Assembly: GCF_945859705.1 (NCBI RefSeq)
Contig: NC_079137.1
Coordinates: forward strand, 33,787,554 to 33,851,553
Direction of reading: 5' to 3'
DNA from: Episyrphus balteatus
Lineage: Eukaryota > Arthropoda > Insecta > Diptera > Syrphidae
Length of the DNA stretch: 64,000 nucleotides
Numbering within the stretch: the stretch's first letter is position 1; every line of letters starts with the position of its first letter. Positions 47,991 through 60,179 of this stretch are shown here, piece after piece. A program made the position numbers and the translations under genes. The notes beneath the pieces are model-generated. The model had not been told where the DNA came from. It was given only the letters and a program-made list of their open reading frames with translations, and did not search any database.

Positions 47991-50900
47991 CAGAATAAAA
48001 AAAAATATTTTTTTGGGGGTTTTGTGGCGCCCAACGCCATCGCTAAACAATTTTTTGCAGAAAATCAAAATTATATTTTAGAAGACCCATCTGAGCTGAA
48101 TTGCTCACGTTCCAGTTGCTAAATGGTAGTCTGACAACCATTTGACGTTCCTAAGCACTACTTCAATTATTTACAGTTTTGTTCTCATTTTTCAAAAAGA
48201 GCTTGAAAATGCATTACAAGGGTACTGTCTTTCTAATTTCTCGTATAATTATCACCCATTGTGCACTTACTCCGTGACTTGTCATTCAAATCAAGTTGAC
48301 AAAATATACACTTTAATCCACCACAAACCATCACCTACAAACATAATACACAACTCCTTGCAAAAATTGGTATGCCATACATTATTGTTGTCCAAACAAA
48401 ACACAATACCGCCGCCGCTCTCATAGATCCGTGACATAACTTATGCAAAACTTAATTATATTTTCGTTGAATGTTTTGCTACTGTGGAAACATGAATCTC
48501 TACCTATAGGTACGACGTGTATCTGTAGTAAAACCCGCCTCTAGAATTCTATTTTGTTTTTAATTCGAAATGCTGGAAGGAATTTTCGTCGCGGCACTAA
48601 TCCGATTAAAGGTATTAATTTTCTTAACACTCCTCAACACACAAAGTTTCCCAATCAAGATGATGTTCTACCATCATCGTATTGGAGAAGTAGATTATAC
48701 AATTTCCTCCCACCACCACCGCAACCGTACCGCGCTGCAAGCTATTACCAACTTTTGTAAGATGGTATAAAAACCTTGAATTGAATACCTACAAACAACA
48801 ACAACAAAAAAAAAAAGATTCTTCTAATTTAATGATGACGACGACTACGACGATGAAAGATCTGATAATTATCGCTAAATCTTCTTCTTTTCAAACTTTT
48901 CTTGTGCATCATTTGTGGCATCGAATTTCATTTACTTCTTCTAGTCCGCTCCGCAGCAATCTGCATGGTCGAGTGCATTTGAAAGTGGGTTTTTCATAAC
49001 GATAACATCCATCCGTCAGTCCGTCGTCGTCGCTTCGGTCGTTCGTCTATCCTTGGAAGGAATGTTGGTTTTAAAGTGATTTGAGCTCAAGGATGTTAAA
49101 AGGATAAAAAAAAAGAATTTCTGTAACCCAAATCCCAACGCGCGTTTTGTTCCTTTCGCCATTGAAAAGTTGCGTCCTACTCCATCTTCATCCGTTTCCA
49201 CAAAAACAGAAAAGAAAAAAAAAATCACTTTGCGCGTATTATTTAGCAAGCAATTATGAAGAATTGCTTTTTACTTTTTCGTCCTTTTTTCCTCAATGTT
49301 TTCTTCCATTGTTGAATGGTTGGGTATAAAACTTGGCGTGTAAACTTCTTCAAGCCCCGACTCGACTATGCACAGAGAAAATGATGGTGTTGGTTATGTC
49401 AAAACACAAGAATTGAATGCGTGCGAGAGGAAACTCCCTGAGGATATGACATTTGGTTATGTCAGAGGCAAGCTCGCATTTGAAATGTGATTCTTGGCTG
49501 CTAAGTTATTGTTTACGATTGGTGATGGAGTACCTATAGTGTAGTAGGGTATGAGCTTGTGTGGGGTTAGGATTCCCTTTGTGGGTTAGAAAACTTTGAA
49601 CAAATTCCTTGAAAGAGTCTCTCAGTAAATGGAATGAAGTTCTTATTGTATTAAAGTTGTTTTGGGGCTATATTCCTCACTCACACACAACACACATTAA
49701 AAGAAAAGAAGCTTCTTTAAGTTGTTCTCTTGAGGTAATGTGTCAACACTTTGGGTATAAAAAGTACACGGAGGCATATTAGTTGCGTGACAGAAACTCG
49801 TGATCTACTTGAAACTATATACTTTTGTGTTGCAAAGGAAGAGCTTTTTAATTTTCGCATATTGTTGTGTACACTTTTTCTTTGTGTTTACGGTTGGTTA
49901 CAAGTTTTTTTTTGCTGAGACTTGAAGGAGCCATTAGCAGCTTCTTTTGTTTACTTATAACAAAAACTGTTATTAAGAAGATTTATATAGAAGAAGTGGC
50001 ACATGTTAAGTTGGTTTGGGGTTTTTCGTTTAATTGGTCACGTCACGTTAGTTTAGTTTTTCTTTACTTATAATTCGGATGTACTTTAGCCTTTTGAGAA
50101 ATGTCAAGAGGGTTATCATTTCATTTAAATCGTTTTAAATTAGAGCGTTTAATAGTTGACAGGACGAAGTAGACTGTTGCTTTTAAGGAAATAAATGTTC
50201 CCAATGGGGGGCTTTCAATTATTAAAAGCCTTTAACCTATACACATTGAATGTGGTTTGGCAAAAAGGGTGCAAAACAAACATGTGTCAATATGCTGCAC
50301 TCATTTTTTTGTTTTTAGATCGTGTCTTGTTAAAAAATGAGTTCAAAGTTAACTGTTACATCTACCTCATTTTTACTTGAATGCGAAGTATTTTGGTAAG
50401 TGTTATTATATATGCGATATCGAAGTGTTGTGATAGAAATCTAAAAAAAATTTAAATGGAGAAATTCTTCTTCAATTATTTATCAGCGATATTAATAAAG
50501 TTTTGGAAATGTTAGATGGTGTTTTCTATTTTAATTAGGGCTTAGAACTAGTATCTAAAAACTTGATATTTTTGTTAAGTTATTATTTGAACCTCAATGA
50601 TTTTGTTTAAGTATACCCCGTTATTCTGCAATAAATTGAAATGTATGAGTTAGTTTATATATTCTTTAAAACAATGCAACAAAAATTGGGTGCTCTTAGG
50701 TGCTCTTTAGAGAATTGAGGGTAAATTAGTTTTTCACTTTCTGATAGAAAATACTCCTTACTTTATGCAACGTTTTTTTTTTATTTTTAAATTAAATTTA
50801 CTGATGTTATTAGTGTATTTTATTTTGGGTGATGTTAATTATGGTTGGGGAAGAGAGAAAAGAAACTGAGAGTTGCGTATTAGGGATGAGGAAAAAAATT

Positions 50901-51735
50901 TGAGAAAAATACAGGCGGAGTACAGGCCATTAATCAATTTTTTTAGTTTTTGATAAAAAAAAAAAAAAATAAAAATAACAAAAACTAGGTTTATATTGTA
51001 TTTTCTTGTAGGAATACTCATTTTAAACAAAAATACTAACAAAAACCAAGAAAAATAATTATGGCCAGGTTTTTGATGACAATACTCCTACGTGAGTCGT
51101 TCTCGAAATATTGAGATCTATACGCAGAAGAAGTCCCTCTTCAATGCTGCATCCAAAATAAGCTGACGTCACAACTTTTTTCATGAACTGACTCAACTAC
51201 TTTAGGAAGAATGATTTGGTAGCATATTTCCTGCAGTTACCTATAGAAACTGCTAATAAGATGGGTTTGCAACTGGTAGTACACACACTATCGCAAAACA
51301 GAGGAACCGAGACAATTATGAAGGTGGTCCAGAAGATTAATTTCGTCAGTCGGTCTATGTTCCGTTTCTGGACCATTTACAGAGTTAAAAAATTGACAAA
51401 ATTTTGTTTGTTAGTTTATTCGTTCTGGGGGTTGAGTCCCATTACAAAACCTCATTATACCCTTAGCCCTATTGTGAGTTTCACGTGAACAAACTTCCAC
51501 CCGGAAAAATTAAATTTCACTTTTTTATGGAAATATTGTGAGTCCGAAATCTCCTCGCATTTTGAACTTTTTTCCAGATAATAGTTAAGTGAGGTAAGTA
51601 ACAGCTCACTTTATTTTTGGTGAAGAACAAAAACCGAGTTTAGAGGAAAATGCTAATTTGCTTCCGGTGAAACACGCAATAACTTTTAAATGTCCATGTG
51701 AAACTCACATCAGGGGCTGATTAATAATACAAAAA
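47991..51735. other. Repeat-poor unique DNA, no gene called
   Basis: GC-richer patches at 48530-48760 and 48960-49200 hold short frames without recognisable domains. No transposon ends were found. It could be intron or control DNA. Confidence 0.4.
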
Positions 51736-51741
51736 TAAAAT

Positions 51742-51787
51742 ACACGACTGGGTGTAACTTGCTCTTATGGTAAAAGTTGCTTAGAAT
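51742..51787 (+). mobile_element. Helentron/mini-me-like element, copy H, left piece
   Basis: CACGACTGGGTGTAACTTGC then TCTTATGGTAAAAGTTGC is the family terminus. It is cut at 51787 by the foldback complex; matching interior sequence resumes after 55373 (for example CTATGACAGGT near 55634, and TACCGTAAATTTTGG near 55802). Confidence 0.6.
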
Positions 51788-52151
51788 TAGTGATGGGAAC
51801 TATCGAATGATTTTAACTATCAATAGATAGTAACTGAATGATTTGAACTATCGAATAGTTCATTCATTCATTTATGTATTCATTTGAATAAAAACTATCG
51901 AATAAAACTGTCGATTAAAAACTATCGAATAAACTATCGGATAAAAACTATCGAATAAACTATCGAATAAACTATCGAATAAAAACTATCGAATAAAAAC
52001 TATCGAATAAAAAAAACTATTCGAATGAAAAAACTATTCGAATGAAAATAGTAACTAAATGAATGAATGAATAGTTTAAAACTATCGAATGAATGAATAT
52101 TTTACAACTATCGATAGTTTGGTAGTTTTTATTCCATAGTTCCCATCACTA
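51788..52151. mobile_element. Foldback unit with hAT-like ends, left copy
   Basis: Ends TAGTGATGGGAACTAT and its complement at 52136-52151. Flanks CTTAGAAT and CTAACAAT agree at six of eight bases. The ends fit the hAT pattern YARNG. The core (51883-52015) is built of short tandem units, AAAAACTATCGAATA and variants, the design seen in Drosophila foldback elements. Non-coding. Confidence 0.65.
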
Positions 52152-52224
52152 CTAACAATGATAGATTTCTTTTTTCGTAAATTTTATAAGATATGTAAAA
52201 AAGGACTAAAAATCGTTTTTATAA

Positions 52225-53696
52225 CACAGTGAGCCTGAACAAGTTTAAGGTTGACCTAAAATGACGACAAAAACTAAAGATGAGGCTTTGTTCCTGAAGG
52301 CCTCAGCAATAATAATCCGTTTTTACCAAAATCGGATTAGCTTCCTTTTTCGAGATACCCCCCGTAAATGTGTTTTTTTTTAGAGAAAAATGCATATCAA
52401 CGCAATGCTCGAGTACGATAACTTAGTCCCGAGAATTGAAAACGGTCTTTAGTAGAGGTATTCAATATAATCGTTTTTTGTTTTGGGAGGGGGGGTCTAT
52501 GTCCCCCCCCTTTAGGCGGGAGGGGCAATTTTCTAAGAAATCATACAAAAAATTATTATAAAACAATGCCAACACTTACAGTTATGAATGATACTTTTTT
52601 TAAAAGCTAGAATTGTACACTTAATTATAGTTTTCAAATCAAGTTATTTTAAACAGTTGTTTTCGAAATAATCGATTTCAAAGTCAACAATTGTGAAAAA
52701 GAAGTTTAAAAAACTACATTGAATACTATTTTTGTCAAGACTTTGGGTTTCATTACGGGATAAATTGATAAAGTAAACTACCTCAAAAAATTCCTTATCA
52801 AATACTGAAAACCATATGTTTCTATGCCCTCTAGTTTTTGAGAAAATTGAAAAATAGGAAAACTACTTTCTTTATCTTATTTTTATTTTCTTAGCTATTT
52901 TGCTCTGCCATAATCAAAAATCGAAAGCTAAAAAGTACTGTGCTTAAACTACTTCGATTCCATGAATTTGTTTTATTTCCATTTATAATTGGATCTTAAA
53001 AAAAAAATTTACCAGTGTGGTACCAGAACGCTCATTAGTGAGCCTGATAAAGAAAGTAGTTTTCCTATTTTTAAATTTTCTCAAAAACTAGAGGGCATAG
53101 AAACATATGGTTTTCAGTATTTGATAAGGAATTTTTTAAGGTAGTTTACTTTATCAATTTATCCCGTAATGAAACCCAAAGTCTTGACAAAAATAGTATT
53201 CAATGTATTTTTTTAAACTTCTTTTTCACAATTGATGACTTTGAAATCGATTATTTCGAAAACAACTGTTTAAAATAACTTGATTTGAAAACTATAATTA
53301 AGTGTACAATTCTAGCTTTTAAAAAAAGTATCATTCATAACTGTAAGTGTTGGCATTGTTTTATAATAATTTTTTGTATGATTTCTTAGAAAATTGCCCC
53401 TCCCGCCTAAAGGGGGGGGACATAGACCCCCCCTCCCAAAACAAAAAACGATTATATTGAATACCTCTACTAAAGACCGTTTTCAATTCTCGGGACTAAG
53501 TTATCGTACTCGAGCATTGCGTTGATATGCATTTTTCTCTAAAAAAAACACATTTACGGGGGGTATCTCGAAAAAGGAAGCTAATCCGATTTTGGTAAAA
53601 ACGGATTATTATTGCTGAGGCCTTCAGGAACAAAGCCTCATCTTTAGTTTTTGTCGTCATTTTAGGTCAACCTTAAACTTGTTCAGGCTCACTGTG
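52225..53696. mobile_element. Palindromic element with CACAGTG ends (1.47 kb)
   Basis: The left arm (52225-52876) and right arm (53046-53696) are near-perfect complements; the loop is 52877-53045. Ends are CACAGTGAGCCTGAACAAG and its complement. The true end is supported by a separate partial copy that stops exactly at CACTGTG (55373). Each arm has a G/C-run block near 52490 and 53400. The high arm identity points to a recent origin or to gene conversion. Non-coding. CACAGTG equals the Transib/RAG heptamer; that kinship is speculative. Confidence 0.75.
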
Positions 53697-53769
53697 TTAT
53701 AAAAACGATTTTTAGTCCTTTTTTACATATCTTATAAAATTTACGAAAAAAGAAATCTATCATTGTTAG

Positions 53770-55106
53770 TAGTGATGGGAACTATGGAATAAAAACTACC
53801 AAACTATCGATAGTTGTAAAATATTCATTCATTCGATAGTTTTAAACTATTCATTCATTCATTTAGTTACTATTTTCATTCGAATAGTTTTTTCATTCGA
53901 ATAGTTTTTTTTATTCGATAGTTTTTATTCGATAGTAAAATCTCGTGCATAACTTCAAGTGATATTCTCATATTTGCTGATGATATGAAGATTTTTAAAG
54001 AAATTAAGTCTGACAATGACCGTATCCTTCTACAAAGCGATATTAACAGTTTTAATGTTTGGTGTGGTAAAAATGGCCTTTCACTTAACCCAGCTAAATG
54101 CCAAACAATTACATTCTCGAGAAAACGAGTCATTAATATTTTTGATTACTACATCTTGCAACATAAGCTATGTAGAGTATTTAGCTTCAAAGACTTGGGT
54201 GTCCAATTTAGTTCAAATTTAGGATTTACTGAACACATCAATTTTATAGTAAATAAAGCGAGCTCAATGCTTGGTTTTATTAAACGTTGGGCAAAGGAAT
54301 TTGATGATCCATTTGTTACTCTATCTTTGTACAACTGCTACGTTCGACCCCATCTTGAGTACGCTTCTCAAGTATGGAGTCCTTTTTATGAAGTTCATAA
54401 AAACCGAATCGAATCTATTCAACACAATTTTGTACGCTTCGCTCTAAAAGGTCTTCCTTGGACCGACCCTTTCAACTTGCCACCTTATGAACATCGCATT
54501 CAACTTCTCCAGATACAAACTTTAGCACAGAGACGTGTAAATAATGATTTAATCTTTCTTCATCAGCTTATTAATTCCCAAATTGACGCCCCTGATCTAT
54601 TAGCTTGTATTGGTATAAATTATCCGGGTGGATCTCACCTCCTACGAAGATTTGAACCTTTGCATATCGACTTTCATAGAACAAACTATGGTATTAATGA
54701 GCCTCTTAGTCGCATGAGTAAACTTTTTAACTTGAACCATTCATCCTTAGACTTTAATTTGACGAAAATGGGTTTAAAAACATTGTTTCGAACCAGTGCT
54801 CCACAATCGTGACTGTTAATCAATGTTTTAAATAAATGTTGGATTTTTTGTACTTATAATTTTATAACTTGTAAATTTGTTTGTAATTATTTTGTTTTTA
54901 TATTGTGCATGTGGGAGGTTGTATTTTTTGTCTACTAACCACTAACATGCACTTATGATGAGCCTCTGATTGTAGTTAAAAGCTTGTTCTAAGCTTACTA
55001 CATCAAAGAATCTGAAGTGAAAAAAAATAGTTTATTCGATAGTTTATTCGATAGTTTTTATCCGATAGTTTATTCGATAGTTTTTATTCGACAGTTTTAT
55101 TCGATA
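53770..55106. mobile_element. Foldback unit, right copy, split by a LINE
   Basis: The mirror image of 51788-52151. It starts TAGTGATGGGAACTATGG at 53770, runs to 53936, is split by the LINE insert (53937-55026), and resumes to about 55106, where it joins a partial CACAGTG element without the expected terminal repeat. Confidence 0.7.
53937..55026 (+). mobile_element. 5'-truncated LINE with intact RT C-terminal frame
   Basis: A non-LTR retrotransposon tail. The frame is open from the insertion point (53937) to the stop at 54812 and enters the reverse transcriptase just before its catalytic FADD motif (53973-53984). It continues with a WCGKNGLSLNPAKC block, FKDLGVQFSS, YVRPHLEYASQVWSP and IESIQHNFVRFALKGLPW, as in the thumb region of many insect LINEs. 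About 210 bp of 3' untranslated DNA and an A-run follow. ATAGT at 53932-53936 and again at 55027-55031 is the likely target duplication. It is far younger-looking than the Jockey remnant at 45 kb (no stop, no frameshift). The clade is not resolved. It cannot be active because it is truncated. Confidence 0.82.
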
Positions 55107-55373
55107 AAACTCCCAAAACAAAAAACGATTATATTGAATACCTCTACTAAAGACCGTTTTCAATTCTCGGCGACTAAGTTATCGTACTCAAGCCTTGCGT
55201 TGATATGAATTTTTCTCTAAAAAAACACGTTTACGGGGGGTATCTCGAAAAAGGAAGCTAATCCGATTTTGGTAAAAACAGATTATTATTGCTGAGGCCT
55301 TCAGGAACAAAGCCTCATCTTTAGTTTTTGTCGTCATTTTAGGTCAACCTTAAACTTGTTCAGGCTCACTGTG
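55107..55373. mobile_element. Partial third copy of the CACAGTG element
   Basis: Matches 53430-53696 in direct orientation at high identity, from CCCAAAACAAAAAACG to the terminal CACTGTG. The inner part of the arm is missing. Confidence 0.8.
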
Positions 55374-55850
55374 ATAAGAATGAAATCACCCTTTTGCATG
55401 GTCTTAATCTTCAAACGGAGTATGTCATTTAGTTTCATTTGAATCAAAGAACCGTTAAAAAAAACTTTTTTCTCAGTGAAAATTTTTAAAAAAATTTCTT
55501 AAGAAGAAATTATCTACCACGTTTGCAAAAACTGATTTTTCAAAAAAAAAAAAATTTAAAAAAGTTTTAAAAGATTTTAGTTGAAATCGGATTACAAGTT
55601 TATGAGTAAGTCAGGTATCAAGAAAACGATTCTATGACAGGTTGCAGGTATCTAATGTTAATAACGGTTGAACTAATATTTTTTTTATTTCAAAAGTAGT
55701 ACGTTTTTTGCCACAGTAAATTTTTTTTTTTTTTTTTATTAAAATCGTTAGATCTGTTTTTTGAGAAAAATAACTTTTTTCATATCACTCATATGCCAAG
55801 TACCGTAAATTTTGGTGCCAAAAAATTTGTTCGCATTTGGGCCTTTAAAA
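55374..55850 (+). mobile_element. Helentron/mini-me-like element, copy H, right piece
   Basis: Interior motifs of the family (a GAAATCGGATTACAAGTTTATGAG-type block around 55578, CTATGACAGGT, and TACCGTAAATTTTGGTGCC) resume after the foldback complex. The far end is not clear. Confidence 0.45.
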
Positions 55851-57520
55851 TATTTGGACTTTTTTGGTACCAAGTTATCGGTATTTTAATTGAAATTCGT
55901 CAACGTTTTCTTTTAAAATCCTATCGTCAGAAGCCTTTTAACTAGGATTTCTAAAGAGTATTTTAAACTCTCAATTGAAGTATTACCTTTCATAAATAAA
56001 AAAAAAATATATCTTGCTCTTTTCCAGTTGATACAGAAACTTGATTATAGGTTTAATAAGAGGACAGTTTTTTTTCATCTACCCTTTTTATTCTATCCGT
56101 ATATAATATATCTAATAATTTACTCAAAATTTTCCACACCCTATAATCTTGCATTTAAACATTTTCCATTAGGCATTTGAAACTCAGCTTCTTGGGATGT
56201 ACTTCTAAACCCTCAATAGAAACCCTAATTTATCTTTTGGTTCGAATAAAGGTGTACATAAGGATTGAATGGACATTGGACACCCTGTCATAACGCAATT
56301 GAAAATATTACTTCAGCACAAAGTTGACAGAAAAAGGGATTAAATGTTCCACAAAACAAATTACCATTGCTCGCCCCCAACAAAGAAACGTAACACATCT
56401 TTCTATATAGCAAAAAGGTGTCCGGTAACACCATTATTTGTGGATAACCCCAAAATCCGAAAATGAATCACTTGTGCACATTGCTAACACCAACACCATC
56501 ACCAACAAATCCAACCACACCACACATCGACTTTCTACCTCAAACTCACGATTATACGATTTATTGAAAATTACGGCCTCGCGTCACCTGATCCATAATC
56601 CTATTATAAGTACGTATATTAGTTACGGACGGACGGATGGACGAACTCGAACGTGTGTACCTTACCTTTAATACTTTACACGCCCTTCTTGTGGCTCCAC
56701 ACGTTCGTCCCATTAATATCAATTGGTCTTAGGTATGAATTTATTTATTCTGGGGACGACGACAACAACGCACGGGTGGGACGGTGCAAGGCTGTGCTGA
56801 TGCAATTGCAATAAATAACCATTCAGACCATCAACGAAACAGAGCTCTTTTGTGGTGCAGATCTTTACTTGGTGCAGTTGCAGCAAATTCATACCAAAAT
56901 GCATGCGTATACAAAGAGCCTCGTCTAGGTGACGTGTTGAGCACCCCATTCAGAATTATTGTCAATTTATTGAAATTGCCACACTTCATGGCTTCCTGAA
57001 TATGCTGATGCTCTGTGGAACAAACTCTTGTGCAAAAGGCCTCAAGTCGGATTGGTTTGCTTACTTGCCTGCCAAACGCAAGGTCAGCCGGCTTACATCG
57101 TTAAGACTGTTATTTCGCTTTGTTGCTCAGCCAAAATACATAACTACACTCGTCATCATCTAGTTTGAGTGAAATATTTACCTTAAAACGAGGTATTTTA
57201 TTATATGCTTGTAGGTGGTGTTCATGAGTAGGGTTACCAGCAGCTTTTTCTAAGGTTCTTCAGTTAGTGCACGAAATACCTTAAAGTAGGAGTTAAGAAT
57301 TCTGAATCTCTTGTGGCATTACTCATTATAAAAGATGTAGGGTGGGTGCACACATTCGTTTTTTGACGCCATTTGATCCCATAAGAATTACACACAAAGC
57401 TGCGTCAATTTGACATTGCAACCTTCGTGTCTGGGAACCATTCAGAAAAACTAAAAAATACTTTTAATCCATTTATAAGGATTTTTTTCATCAACTTTGA
57501 CTTGAAACATTAACAACACA
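55851..57520. other. Unique spacer up to the satellite
   Basis: Moderate GC from 56240 to 57430. No convincing exon. TAGGGTTACCAGCAGC at 57228 resembles the end of hAT element 4 but has no partner in the window. Confidence 0.4.
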
Positions 57521-60152
57521 ACGCGACACAATGCGACACAATGAGACACAATGTGACACAATGCGAAACAATGTGACACAATGCGACACAATGCGACACA
57601 ATGCGACACAATGCGAAACAATGCGACACAACGCGACACAATGCGACACAAAGCGACACAAAGCGACACACAGCGACACAATGCGACACAATGCGACACA
57701 AAGCGACACACAGCGACACACAGCGACACATTGCGACACAAAGCGACACAATGCGACACAATGCGACACAAAGCGACACACAGCGACACAATGCGACACA
57801 ACGCGACACAAAGTGACACAAAGCGACACAAAGCGACACACAGCGACACAATGCGACACAAAGCGACACAATGCGACACAAAGCGACACAATGCGACACA
57901 ATGCGACACAAAGCGACACAATGCGACACAATGCGACACAATGCGACACAATGCGACACAATGCGACACAAAGCGACACAATGCGACACAATGCGACACA
58001 AAGCGACACACAGCGACACAATGCGACACAATGCGACACAAAGCGACACAATGCGTTACAATGCGACACAAAGCGACACACAGCGACACAATGCGACACA
58101 ATGCGACACAACGCGACACAACGCGACACAACGCGACACAAAGCGACACACAGCGACACAATGCGACACAATGCAACACAATGCGACACAACGCGACACA
58201 ATGCGACACAAAGCGACACAATGCGACACAAAGCGACACACAGCGACACAATGCGACACAATGCGACACAACGCGACACAAAGCGACACAAAGCGACACA
58301 CAGCGACACAAAGCGACACAATGCGACACAAAGCGACACAATGCGACACAAAGCGACACAATGCGACACAATGCGACACAAAGCGACACACAGCGACACA
58401 ATGCGACACAATGCGACACAAAGCGACACAATGCGACACAATGAGACACAAAGCGACACACAGCGACACAATGCGACACAATGCGACACAACGCGACACA
58501 AAGCGACACAAACCGACACAAAGCGACACAAAGCGACACACAGCGACACAATGCGACACAATGCGACACAAAGCGACACACAGCGACACACAGCGACACA
58601 ATGCGACACAAAGCGACACACAGCGACACAATGCGACACAAAGCGACACACAGCGACACACAGCGACACAATGCGACACAAAGCGACACAATGCGACACA
58701 ATGCGACACAACGCGACACAATGCGACACAAAGCGACACAAAGCGACACAAAGCGACACACAGCGACACAATGCGACACAATGCGACACAAAGCGACACA
58801 CAGCGACACAATGCGACACAAAGCGACACAATGCGACACAATGCGACACAAAGCGACACACAGCGACACAATGCGACACAACGCGACACAAAGTGACACA
58901 AAGCGACACAAAGCGACACACAGCGACACAATGCGACACAAAGCGACACAATGCGACACAAAGCGACACAATGCGACACAATGCGACACAATGCGACACA
59001 AAGCGACACAATGCGACACAATGCGACACAATGCGACACAATGCGACACAATGCGACACAATGCGACACAATGCGACACAAAGCGACACACAGCGACACA
59101 ATGCGACACAATGCGACACAAAGCGACACAATGCGTTACAATGCGACACAAAGCGACACACAGCGACACAATGCGACACAATACGACACAACGCGACACA
59201 ACGCGACACAAAGCGACACACAGCGACACAATGCGACACAATGCAACACAATGCGACACAACGCGACACAATGCGACACAAAGCGACACAATGCGACACA
59301 ATGCGACACAAAGCGACACACAGCGACACAATGCGACACAATGCGACACAAAGCGACACAATGCGACACAAAGCGACACAATGCGACACAATGCGACACA
59401 AAGCGACACACAGCGACACAATGCGACACAATGCGACACAACGCGACACAAAGCGACACAAAGCGACACACAGCGACACAAAGCGACACAATGCGACACA
59501 AAGCGACACAATGCGACACAAAGCGACACAATGCGACACAATGCGACACAAAGCGACACACAGCGACACAATGCGACACAATGCGACACAAAGCGACACA
59601 ATGCGACACAATGAGACACAAAGCGACACACAGCGACACAAAGCGACACAATGCGACACAACGCGACACAAAGCGACACAAACCGACACAAAGCGACACA
59701 AAGCGACACACAGCGACACAATGCGACACAAAGCGACACAATGCAACACAATGCGACACACAGCGACACAATGCGACACAGTGCGACACAAAGCTACACA
59801 AAGCGACACAACGCGACACAATGCGACAAAAAGCGACACAAAGCGACACACAGCGACACAATGCGACACAAAGCGACACAATGCAACACAATGCGACACA
59901 ATGCAACACAAAGCGACACACAGCGACACAATGCGACACAATGCGACACAAAGCAACACAATGCGACACAATGCGACACAAAGCGACACACAGCGACATA
60001 ATGCGACACAATGCGACACAACAGCGACACAACAGCGACACAATGCGACAAAACGCATCACAACGCGACACAACGCTACACAACGCTACACAATGCGACA
60101 CAACGCGACACAACGCGACACAACGCGACACAATGCGACACAATGCGACACA
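57521..60152. repeat. Decamer satellite ATGCGACACA (about 263 units)
   Basis: A 2.63-kb array of 10-bp monomers. Main variants are ATGCGACACA, AAGCGACACA, CAGCGACACA and ACGCGACACA; the GCGACACA part is nearly constant. The rhythm is exact until about 60020, where a few 11-bp steps occur. A 10-bp unit without stop codons keeps long frames open on both strands (up to 882 codons); these are artefacts. Rare variants mark an internal duplication of about 1.1 kb. Confidence 0.97.
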
Positions 60153-60179
60153 AAATTTGGAAATTCAATTTTTTTTTAA

